Source: CBDCYN01 sp965224205 (lineage in GTDB: Bacteria > Planctomycetota > Phycisphaerae > Phycisphaerales > Phycisphaeraceae). From it: DNA of 64,000 nucleotides. Made by a program: the position numbers and the translations under genes. Positions 1 to 8,345 of this stretch are shown here, piece by piece (position 1 is the first letter of the stretch; each line of letters begins with the position of its first letter). The DNA lies in contig CBDCYN010000042.1 in assembly GCA_965224205.1 (NCBI GenBank), positions 1-64,000 of the forward strand. The letters are read 5' to 3'. The notes below the pieces were generated by a model, which saw only the letters and a list, made by a program, of their open reading frames with translations, was not told the DNA's origin and ran no database searches.

Positions 1-159
1 CTTGATCGTCGGAAGCCCACCGTTCTTAATTAGTCGCACGATGGCGTTAGGTCCGACACCTAATGCGGCACCCGTTTCACGGATGCTCAACAGGCATCTT
101 GATGAGCAATCGTCCATCTTTCGCTTGTCTATAGCGATATATGTTCGTATTATTGTCAT
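1..159 (-). CDS. Excisionase-like HTH protein, 3' end outside window
   Basis: This partial gene starts at an ATG at 159 and runs off the left edge of the window, giving 53 codons. Residues 23-53 read as a MerR/excisionase-type winged helix: an 'LLSIRETGAALGVG' helix-turn, then 'NAIVRLIKNGGLP'. This is the usual shape of small DNA-binding proteins that bend att-site DNA during excision. It lies 47 bp downstream of a second HTH gene on the same strand, so the two probably form one transcript. Family membership is inferred from the motif alone. The C-terminus is not visible. Confidence 0.6.
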   Translation of the reverse strand, partial: MTIIRTYIAIDKRKMDDCSSRCLLSIRETGAALGVGPNAIVRLIKNGGLPTIK

Positions 160-206
160 GCTTACGTATCCCAAGAGCCCCGATGTCAGCCGGGGTTTCT
201 TCATTT

Positions 207-509
207 CTAGTCTTGCTTTTTCTTGTTCACGAATGTGCGGAGATCGCCAGCGAAGGTCCATCGCCTCCGGCCAATTCGAATTGTTTTTAGTTCTTTTGAT
301 CGAACCAGATCGTCGAGCTTCGATCGCCCAACACCCAAGTAGCCCATGGTGTCGGGCATGCTGATCCGAAATTCGTCTGGAAGATCGTTGAGCGGATGAA
401 GCTGCTCTTGTGGCGTCGCCTTGGTCAGCGTGTGACCAATGGTAAATGACGGCTGCGAATTGCTATTGATGGATTTTTGAGTTGTGGCTTGAGTTGCTTC
501 GTTGGTCAT
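207..509 (-). CDS. Excisionase/helix-turn-helix domain protein
   Basis: A 100-residue protein. The N-terminal half is low in recognisable features. Residues 52-95 form an excisionase-type HTH: 'MPDTMGYLGVGRSKLDDLV' followed by 'LKTIRIGRRRWTFAGDL', the standard 'xxIGRRRxxxxxDLxxFV' ending of the helix_turn_helix_17 family. Such proteins usually act as recombination directionality factors or small regulators in mobile elements. A second HTH gene follows on the same strand. No integrase gene is next to it. The nearest recombinase is at 15.1 kb. Confidence 0.7.
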   Translation of the reverse strand: MTNEATQATTQKSINSNSQPSFTIGHTLTKATPQEQLHPLNDLPDEFRISMPDTMGYLGVGRSKLDDLVRSKELKTIRIGRRRWTFAGDLRTFVNKKKQD

Positions 510-1210
510 TGGTCGGCCCTTTTGGGGCGACCCATATCAACCATACTCGGCGCCGGCTGGTTCCACGGTGGAGACCAAACAAACCGCGCCCGCATGATTA
601 ATCGGGTCACTGGTTTTGTTGGATCTCGACCAGCCACAGGAAGGTCGAGCCGCGGATTAACCGGTGGAGTGACCGGTGTTGTCTTACGATCTTGCTCCGA
701 TCATGGGCCTTCATCAGAAGGTTGACAATCGGGCGACAATCGCACCGCTGCTCTATTTCGCCGCGTCAATCCAAAGCCAAGCACAGCAAGGTGACAATCG
801 ACGCTGCGTGCCCACTAATCACAGAGAAGTGGGCGACCGTTATTCCGTCCTGGCGAGTAGCGCAGGCGGCGGTCAGCGTTAAGGCGAGGCATTTCTCGTG
901 CCACGGGCACGTACCAAACCCTACGCATAAAGAGTATCTTTACTCGTTTTGTACCACCTGTCAAGACGCCCCGCGAAATACCGGGTTTCGTCGCTAGACC
1001 AAGCTAAATCCGACAATGAGCGAGTTAAGACATGTTTGCAGCACACTTCCCCCTGCAAAGATGTGAGTATTTCGCCGAAAGCAATTGATGAGTTCAAGTT
1101 CAAAAACCTATCCAATAACTGGCGGTAGTTGGCATTCATCGTCGGCACAACAGGCTATAGTAGGCGTTAAGATTGGTGTTGAATTGCACCCAATCGAGAT
1201 CATTCCAATC
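510..1210. other. Stretch without a convincing gene
   Basis: About 700 bases hold only short overlapping open frames on both strands, with no recognisable domain and no ribosome-binding site that decides a start. One 75-codon minus-strand frame (921-1148) begins with an amphipathic stretch but has no family resemblance that I can see. I see no RNA gene here. It may carry the promoters for the flanking divergent genes. Confidence 0.4.
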
Positions 1211-1663
1211 ATGGATATACAAGAACGACGACGTCGCAGTGGGTTCTTCCAGCCGGGGAACAAATGGGGTATAGCCACTCGTTTCAAACCCGGTCAGCCC
1301 AGCCCAAATCCCAAAGGTCGGCCTTGGGGCGTCAACAGATGGATGCGGGTCCTGCGTAGCCGTGGCTATGACCGTACTCAATTGGAAGACGTGCTGATTG
1401 ATGATCACGCACCAGCGAATCAGCGAGAGGCTGCTGTACTGTTGTTGTTACCCTTTGTTGAGCGAGACCCGCCATTCTCAATGTTTGGTGAACCCTGGCA
1501 GGAATTTCGAGAAACCATGGAGGCGATGCCCACCGCAGACCTGCGGCAGATCGTGGTAGACCCTCGTCTTAATAGCGACAGGGATATCCGGGGTGCTGCG
1601 TATTGGGTCTTAGTCGATCGAGGTATTTTGAAGCCGAAACTAAAAAAGGGCGATTTGACGTAA
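1211..1663 (+). CDS. DUF5681-like protein
   Basis: A protein of about 150 residues. I start it at the ATG at 1211 (MDIQERRRR) rather than at an upstream in-frame ATG, because the residues before it look non-coding. Near the N-terminus it has 'TRFKPGQPSPNPKGRP', a close variant of the FKPGQSGNPKGRP signature of DUF5681, a family found in phage-like and integrative elements next to terminase genes. The rest is helical with no known catalytic motif. A better match to the same signature occurs at 18778-19197 beside a terminase-like gene, and a small-terminase-like gene follows here. The function is unknown. Confidence 0.6.
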   Translation: MDIQERRRRSGFFQPGNKWGIATRFKPGQPSPNPKGRPWGVNRWMRVLRSRGYDRTQLEDVLIDDHAPANQREAAVLLLLPFVERDPPFSMFGEPWQEFRETMEAMPTADLRQIVVDPRLNSDRDIRGAAYWVLVDRGILKPKLKKGDLT

Positions 1664-1745
1664 CTTCAATGATTTATTGATGTTACTTGAAAAGTGTGGC
1701 GCAGATGCTTCGGGAACCATCCGTTGAACAGATTGGGGTCGTTTC

Positions 1746-2339
1746 ATGATTTTGCCGGCCGTTACATCGGATCGTCTAAGCGAAAAACAACTCAGATCCG
1801 TCCAAGAATTGCGCGATCGGTTTGTTCGTCGGAGGATCAATAAACCCGATCGCCGAAGCGAAGAACAAGTCAGGCGTATAAAAAAGTTACGCGATCAGAT
1901 TGCTGATCTGAGAGCCGATAAACCCAGTGGCCCTACGAAGAAACCAACTGTCTATACCCAGGAGTTGGGTGAACGGATTGTTGATCACATGCTCGATTTA
2001 AAGTCGATTCGTGCGATCGGGAACCTAGCTGACATGCCGCCTGCTCAGATGATTTACGGGTGGATTATTGATCAAGACCATCCTTTTTATGAGCTCCATC
2101 GTACCGCCCGCGAGATGCAATCTTGGGTTTGGGTTGATGTGCTACAGGATCTTGTCCCCGCGATTTTGAATCGTTCTGTCTGCCCACGGCGAGTCAGGCT
2201 TGCATTCAAAGTCATTATCTGGTTGTGCGAACGATTCAACCCCGCGGTGTTTAAACGCAAGGCCGGTGCGACGAATAACGCCGACAATAGACAGTCGGGA
2301 ATAACCCTTTCGGAGGAGTCCAATTATCTGAAAAAGTAA
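1746..2339 (+). CDS. Small terminase-like protein
   Basis: A 197-residue protein. Residues 1-60 are highly charged and probably helical. From about residue 68 the pattern 'YTQELGERIVDHM...SIRAIG...DMPPAQMIYGWI...HPFYELHRTAREMQ' matches the helix-turn-helix region of Sf6-type small terminase subunits, in which short-patch HTH helices bind the phage packaging site. The C-terminus (residues 130-197) does not look like the usual oligomerisation domain. It follows a DUF5681-like gene by 82 bp. I infer a phage-derived DNA-binding protein. Whether it packages DNA is unknown, because no capsid genes are present. Confidence 0.55.
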   Translation: MILPAVTSDRLSEKQLRSVQELRDRFVRRRINKPDRRSEEQVRRIKKLRDQIADLRADKPSGPTKKPTVYTQELGERIVDHMLDLKSIRAIGNLADMPPAQMIYGWIIDQDHPFYELHRTAREMQSWVWVDVLQDLVPAILNRSVCPRRVRLAFKVIIWLCERFNPAVFKRKAGATNNADNRQSGITLSEESNYLKK

Positions 2340-2715
2340 ACGCATCACACCCTCCAAGTTTTGCTTACAGGCGATGCTGGCTAACTACTGATTCGCCTAG
2401 CGTGCTCCGATGCATTAAGGGCTGAGCCCACAGAATCGCGACAGGGCTTTACCGTCCACAAACCGATCAAAGCGGTCTACGGAAGTCGTCGGTGTTTTTG
2501 GTCGGCGGGATTCGCGGTGCATTGGCATCTAAAGCGTTCCTGATCCAACCGTAGCGTGTTGTAAGGCCGTTTCTGACGTACGGTGATCTAATAACGCATC
2601 ATGTCGGATAAGCCCCAATAGCCATCTCATCTCCCCACGACACACTATTGGCCAAACGATGGTCGGATGCGTTACGCTCGCCCACCCTCCCTTGCTTGGT
2701 GTAACATTTTACCCC
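2340..2715. other. Intergenic region before the RM gene
   Basis: These 376 bases separate the small-terminase-like gene from the restriction-modification gene. I see no coding signature, no strong hairpin and no repeat shared with the rest of the window. The promoter of the downstream gene presumably lies here. Confidence 0.35.
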
Positions 2716-4310
2716 ATGCCATTGTCTTGGAATGAGATCCGCCAGCGGGCAATCCAGTTCTCTCGTGCTTGGGCCGACGCAACACGAGAGCGATCCGAGG
2801 CCCAGACATTCTGGAACGAATTCTTTGAAGTCTTCGGGATTCATAGACGTACTGTTGCCAGCTTCGAGGAGCCGGTTCGTAACCTCAAGGGCGACTACGA
2901 GTTTATCGACCTGTTCTGGCAAGGACGGCTAATCGCGGAGCACAAATCGCGGGGCAAGGACCTATCCAAAGCCACCTCCCAGGCGTTCCGGTACGCCCAG
3001 CAGCTAGCCACCGATGGGCGGGCAGACGAATGCCCTCGTTACATTTTGGTTTCCGACTTCGCCCGATTCGCCCTTCACGACCTTGAGGCCGATAGCTCAG
3101 AAAGCCAAACGATCCAATTCACACTGGATCAGCTTCACCAGAACATCCGTGCCTTTGGTTTTATCGCGGGGTATCAATCCCGCAGGATCGACCCCGAAGA
3201 CCCCGCCAACTTCAAGGCCGTCGATTTGCTGGGGAACCTCCACGATCGGCTCGAAGACAGCGGCTACACCGGACACGACCTACAGCGGTTCATGGTCCGG
3301 GTGCTTTTCTGTCTCTTCGCCGAGGATACCGAGATTTTCGAGCCACATGCGTTCAAGAATTTCATCCAGCACCGCACCCTCCCGGATGGGATTGATTTGG
3401 GCCCTCAGCTTTCGAGGCTGTTTGATGTACTCAATACCCCGGAAGATCAACGGCAAAAACACCTTGACGAAGATCTCGCTGCTTTGCCCTGGGTCAACGG
3501 CGACTTATTCGCCGAGCGGCTAGCCTTTCCCGATTTCAATTCATCGATGCACACCGCTCTGCTGACCTGCTGTGACTTCAATTGGGGCAAGATTTCTCCG
3601 GCAGTATTCGGATCCCTTTTTCAGAGCATCATGGACGCCAAGGCCCGTCGGCAGATCGGCGCTCATTACACCTCAGAACGCGACATCCTCAAGGTCGTCA
3701 GGTCGCTGTTCCTTGACCGGTTGCGTGCCGAGTTCGAGTCTCTCCGTCAGCACAAGAAAAAGCTAGCAGGCTTGAACCGTCGGTTGGGGACGCTCACATT
3801 CCTCGACCCTGCTTGCGGGTGTGGAAATTTTCTTGTGCTGGCCTACCGAGAACTACGTCGTTTGGAAATGGATATTCTTCAGGCGCGGTTCGGGGATCAA
3901 CCCGACGAAGGCGACATCCGCGCCAACTGCCACCTGACCGTCAGCCAGTTCTACGGGATCGAGATCGAAGAGTGGCCAGTACGCATCGCAGAAGTAGCCC
4001 TGTGGCTCATGGACCACCAGATGAACGCCGAGTTGTTCGAACGGTTCGGGCAGATCAAAGCCACGGTCCCGCTGTGCAGTTCTCCGACCATCCGTCAAGC
4101 CAACGCCCTTCGCTTCGACTGGCGCAATCTCTTACCCTCGGACCGGTGCTCCTACATCCTCGGGAATCCCCCATTTGTGGGTGCCAAATATCAAACCGCT
4201 GATCAGCGTCAAGACATGAACTCGGTCACGGCAGGCGTTAAGAACGCGGGGCTGTTGGATTATGTCACGGGGTGGTATTTCAAGGCCGTTGATTACATCC
4301 GTGGGACCTC

Positions 4311-4318
4311 GATCGTCG
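4311..4318. repeat. 8-bp target duplication of IS66 element
   Basis: GATCGTCG at 4311-4318 is repeated directly after the element at 5932-5939. Eight base pairs is the standard target duplication of the IS66 family, which fixes both ends of the element. Confidence 0.92.
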
Positions 4319-5931
4319 GTATCTGTTTAGCGTCTAGCCAGGCACGGGAGGGCGTTGGATTTTGAAATTCTGATCTGCTGATCGCGGTCTATAATCGGCC
4401 ATCGATATAAAGGGATAAGATGGCGTTCGAAGGGCTGGGGTGCCCGCTTCACCATCGGTCAGGACGACACGACAGGAACAGCCAGGATGGCTCGACCCAC
4501 CTACGATCAACTGCTTGAAATCATCGCCGAGAAAGACCGGCAGATCCTGCGACTCGAGAAGCGTGTGGCTCAACTCGAAGCTCGGGCCGGCCAACTCGAA
4601 CAACGCCTCGAACAAGCCACGCGTTCGACCCAACGCCAAGCCGCGCCGTTCTCCAAGGGATCGCCCAAAACCCAGCCCAAGAAGCCCGGCCGCAAGGCGG
4701 GCAAGGCGTACGGCCCCAAAGCCCATCGGCCCCCACCCCCGCAACCCCCCGACGAGGTCATCGACGTGCCGTTGACCCCGCGGTGTCCCGGCTGCGGCGG
4801 CGAGGCCCAAGAAGATCACGTGACCCATCAGTTCCAGGTCGAGATCCCCCGCCGGCCGGTGGTGCGACGTTTCGACCTGCACGTGGGTTCATGCACGCGG
4901 TGTGGTCGACGCCTTCACCCCCGCCACCCGTTGCAGACCTCAGATGCCACGGGGGCGGCGGCCTCCCAGCTGGGGCCGGACCTTCAAGCCATGATCGTCC
5001 TGATGAAGGACAAGTACGGGCTGAGTTATGGCGACATCCAAGGCTTGCTCAAGCAGGTCTTCGGGATCTCGATCACCCGTGGCGGTGCGACGCACGTCGT
5101 GCTACGTACGGCCCGACGCGGTCAATCTGTTTACGACGGCCTGCGTGACGTGGTGCGTCACAGCGACACGGTTTACCCCGATGAAACCGGCTGGAAAGTC
5201 GGCGGATGGCTGCAGTGGATGTGGGTGTTCGTGACGAAGAAAGTCACGCTGTATGTCATCCGCCCCAGCCGCGGCGGCGAGGTGGTGCGGGACGTGTTGG
5301 GCAAGGACTATGCCGGGCGGATGATCCACGACGGCTGGTCGCCTTACGATTCTTTGGAACAGGCCACGCATCAGCAATGCTTGGCGCATCTGCTTCGGCG
5401 GACGGGCATGTTGCTGGAGCAAGCCACGCGTGGGGCGGTGCGTTTCCCGCGGAAGGTCAAGGCGTTGTTGCTCGATGCGCTGCGTCTTCGTGATCGACGC
5501 GACGCGGGAACGATCAGCGAGCATGGCTTGGCCTGTGCCCGCGGGCGATTGCGTAAGCGGTTGGACCGCTTGCTGGCTTGGCGTCTATCGCATCGTGGCA
5601 ACCGAACGTTTCGCAATCACCTGGCTCGCCACGCCGATGAGATCCTCACGTTTCTGTATGAACCGGGGATCGAAGCGACCAACTGGCCCGCCGAGCAGGC
5701 GATCCGCCCGGCGGTGGTCAACCGCAAGGTCTTCGGCGGCAACCGTACGGCTGCGGGTGCTCGTGCTCAGGAAATTCTGGGCAGCGTCCTGACGACTTGT
5801 GATCAACACGCCCACGACGCGTTGGCTTTTCTGTCCCACCTCCTGCGTGCTGCCTCCGATCAGCACCCCGATCACCTGAGACGACTCATCTCAACCGCCC
5901 AGATTCAACCGGCTAACCGCTAAACAGATAC
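4319..5931 (+). mobile_element. IS66-family insertion sequence, complete
   Basis: A 1613-bp element bounded by terminal inverted repeats that begin GTATCTGTTTAGCG at both ends (14 perfect bases, then a partly matching tail containing TAGCC). It carries only the large transposase gene and lacks the tnpA and tnpB accessory genes of classical IS66, as in the shorter ISBst12-like branch. Perfect inverted repeats and a perfect 8-bp target duplication indicate a recent insertion. Confidence 0.93.
4487..5923 (+). CDS. tnpC: IS66 family transposase (TnpC type)
   Basis: A 478-residue IS66 transposase. In order: an N-terminal leucine-zipper-like coiled coil (residues 8-50), a basic proline-rich linker, a zinc ribbon with CPGCGG and CTRCGRR cysteine pairs (about residues 100-140), and the DDE core with 'YPDETGW' and 'IHDGWSPY' as probable catalytic aspartates. 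Near the C-terminus is the 'NWPAEQAIRPAVVNRKVFGGNRT' type block typical of the family. It sits inside perfect terminal repeats in an MmeI-like gene and shows no lesion, so it is probably active. Confidence 0.95.
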   Translation: MARPTYDQLLEIIAEKDRQILRLEKRVAQLEARAGQLEQRLEQATRSTQRQAAPFSKGSPKTQPKKPGRKAGKAYGPKAHRPPPPQPPDEVIDVPLTPRCPGCGGEAQEDHVTHQFQVEIPRRPVVRRFDLHVGSCTRCGRRLHPRHPLQTSDATGAAASQLGPDLQAMIVLMKDKYGLSYGDIQGLLKQVFGISITRGGATHVVLRTARRGQSVYDGLRDVVRHSDTVYPDETGWKVGGWLQWMWVFVTKKVTLYVIRPSRGGEVVRDVLGKDYAGRMIHDGWSPYDSLEQATHQQCLAHLLRRTGMLLEQATRGAVRFPRKVKALLLDALRLRDRRDAGTISEHGLACARGRLRKRLDRLLAWRLSHRGNRTFRNHLARHADEILTFLYEPGIEATNWPAEQAIRPAVVNRKVFGGNRTAAGARAQEILGSVLTTCDQHAHDALAFLSHLLRAASDQHPDHLRRLISTAQIQPANR

Positions 5932-7253
5932 GATCGTCGTTGGGTTCGTGTCCACCAATTCCATTAGCCAGGGCGAACAGGTCGGTGTCCTATGGAAGGA
6001 ATTATTTTCGCGAGGGGTGAAGATCCACTTCGGGCATCGTACGTTTATTTGGGAAAGCGAAGCCCGGGGCAAGGCCCACGTCCACGTCGTCATCATCGGC
6101 CTTGGTGCCTTCGAGTCCAAGACCAAACGCATTTATGACTATGAAGCATCCCAACACCACGCGACCATGACCGAGGTGGCGAACATCAGCCCTTACCTGA
6201 CCGAAGGCCCCGATCGCGCGGTCGTTAATCGTAGTAAGCCACTTTGCGACGTACCGCCGATCGGGATCGGCAACAAGCCAATTGACGATGGGAACTACCT
6301 ATTCACCACGGAAGAACGAGACGAATTTCTTGCACTCGAACCGACTGCAGAAACCTATTTCAGACCTTGGTTGGGATCACACGAATTTCTCAATGGTTAT
6401 CAACGTTGGTGCTTGTGGCTTGGGGATTGCTCTCCCGCCGAGTTGAGGCGGATGCCCAAGGCTCTCCAACGTGTTGATGCTGTCCGTCGATTTCGACAGT
6501 CACGAAGCAGCAAGCCGACCCGAAAGCTTGCTTCCACCCCTACCCGCTTCCACGTTGAGAACATGCCTCAGGGTGAATTTCTGGTGATTCCAAAGGTCTC
6601 CTCTGAGCGCCGTTCATACATTCCGATTGGTTACATGCACCCACCCACTCTCGTTAGCGATCTGGTGTTTATCGTCAACAACGCCACTCTGTATCACTTC
6701 GGGGTCCTGACCAGCGCCATGCACATGGCGTGGGTGCGGCAGGTCTGCGGGCGGTTAAAGTCGGACTACCGATATTCCAACAAGCTGGTCTATAACAACT
6801 TTCCCTGGCCGGCTGGAGAAATAGGTCAAAAGAAGATGCAAAAGGTAGAAGCCACGGCGCAGGGTGTGCTCGACGCACGAGCCGCGTATCCCGGCTCAAC
6901 GCTGGCGGACTTGTATGACCCGCTGACCATACCCTCTACGCTAGTAAACGCCCATCAGGCCCTAAACCGGGCTGTCGACCGTTGCTACCGTTCCCACCCC
7001 TTCACGAACGATCGTCAACGGTTTGAGTATCTCTTTGACCTCTATGAAAAACTCACCGCACCCCTGACGGCGACAACCGCTCGATCCAGCCCCAAACGAC
7101 GCAGTAGACGTGATAAGTCGGTATGAACTGATGGTGTGACGTAGCCCAGATCAGGCCAAACGCGTTGTCTTTTTGCTCAACTTCAGACCGTTCCCAAGCT
7201 CGATGGCAAGTAGTTGCTATCTCAATAGCTGACGTGGTTACTATGAACTATCT

Positions 7254-8210
7254 TTAAGCGGGGACAACCGCCGGCTGAGGCGATTGTTTCCCAAAGATCT
7301 CACGGAAAGCCAACAGATTTTGGATTCCCCATTCTTTGATCTGTTTCAGTTCATCCGGGCTGTCGTCGATACTCCCGGCTCGGTAGACCGCTATCCGGGA
7401 AGCTCGTTTATCTTCCAATCGCTCCCATTCCAGAGGCTGTCCAAACGCTGTTTCGAGCTGTTGTCTTCGGTCATATAGCTGATCAAAATAGTGCTGATTC
7501 TGCTGCGGGTCGCCGCTATCGATATAGATTTCTGTGCGTACTCGGTTGCCCTGAGCGAAACTATGGCCGTATTTGAAGAGATTGTTCCCTGAAGAAAGGT
7601 GGCACCAATTCTTGGGCTGCGCTTTATTGGAATTGGTAAAGCGATGAACTTCCCGCAGTTCATCATAAAACCCCTGGAAATAGGCCCGGTATTTTTCGCC
7701 CCTCTCCGACGAGGCGGTACTGGACTTGTTCTTGTTGGACTTCTGCCACGCGTTGGGCGACGCAACTACCTTGAACTGAAGCGCCGGGTTTGACGATCCG
7801 ATCCGGATCACCTCAAGGACCACGCCGAAGAAGTAGGTATTGGTATCCGTTCTTTGGTTCAGCCAATCCAGAGCCTGTCGATGCTCTTCCCGCATCTGCA
7901 ACGACACCCAGATAATCAGATCGGCATTGTACCCACTGGCATAGGTCAGCAATTTGCCCAGATGATCGTGATCGGTCGAACTCAGTTGATTCTCGACAAC
8001 AACGATCGCGTTGCGCTGTAGGTCTTTAGCCAAAATATCTAACGAGAAGTCACCAACGTCCGCCTCTTTCTGGACGGCCTCCAACTCGATATCTCCGATC
8101 GCTTCTCCCAGCTGGGCGATATGCTCGGCAAGCCAGGGCGTGAAATCGAGCGCTTCGTGCTTCCAGATACTGCGTGGGTCGACTTTGATAATCGGATCAA
8201 ATGAGGTCAT
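7254..8210 (-). CDS. DUF4268 / PD-(D/E)XK-like protein
   Basis: A 318-residue protein. The N-terminal half has the signature of a restriction-endonuclease-like fold: D58 in 'DFSLDILAKD', then E73-N-Q75 in 'AIVVVENQLSSTDHDHLGKL', followed by a helix with a conserved Tyr. The C-terminal half (about residues 175-310) fits DUF4268: 'YRAYFQGFYDEL', then 'EIYIDSGD...QHYFDQLYDRR'. Proteins with this layout occur in defence islands beside restriction-modification genes. It is convergent with the broken MmeI-like gene and lies 135 bp downstream of the giant helicase gene on the same strand, so they may share a transcript. Nuclease activity is an inference. Confidence 0.75.
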   Translation of the reverse strand: MTSFDPIIKVDPRSIWKHEALDFTPWLAEHIAQLGEAIGDIELEAVQKEADVGDFSLDILAKDLQRNAIVVVENQLSSTDHDHLGKLLTYASGYNADLIIWVSLQMREEHRQALDWLNQRTDTNTYFFGVVLEVIRIGSSNPALQFKVVASPNAWQKSNKNKSSTASSERGEKYRAYFQGFYDELREVHRFTNSNKAQPKNWCHLSSGNNLFKYGHSFAQGNRVRTEIYIDSGDPQQNQHYFDQLYDRRQQLETAFGQPLEWERLEDKRASRIAVYRAGSIDDSPDELKQIKEWGIQNLLAFREIFGKQSPQPAVVPA

Positions 8211-8345
8211 AAAAACCCTATGGATTCGTTATCGGATAACCGGTAGATAGGCATGAGTCGAGCGAGCACGGCGTATAGCAAGAAAGAGGAGGCGATCACA
8301 TGTCCGCTTAAAACCTGTGTTACAACACGGGTTGGAAAGCATCGA

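Larger units (their letters stand above)
2716..7126 (+). pseudogene. MmeI-like type IIL restriction-modification enzyme, split by IS66
   Basis: MmeI-like enzymes fuse an endonuclease, a DNA adenine methyltransferase and a target-recognition domain in one chain. The N-terminal part (2716-4318) carries a PD-(D/E)XK site D65-x9-E75-x-K77 in the spacing known for MmeI. It also has an SAM-binding motif I 'FLDPACGCGNF' near residue 362 and the catalytic 'GNPPF' near residue 483. An IS66 element (4319-5931) interrupts it. The C-terminal part (5940-7126) holds the end of the methylase and a target-recognition region. Removing the IS and one 8-bp duplication joins the halves in frame (T-S-I-V-V-G-F-V-S-T-N-S), giving about 929 residues against 919 for MmeI. 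The gene was therefore intact before insertion. The 5' half ends about 16 codons inside the IS. Without excision it is probably non-functional. Confidence 0.9.

Noticed and set aside
921..1148. A 75-codon minus-strand frame
   Set aside because: No recognisable domain, no clear ribosome-binding site, and overlap with other short frames. Not enough support for a gene.
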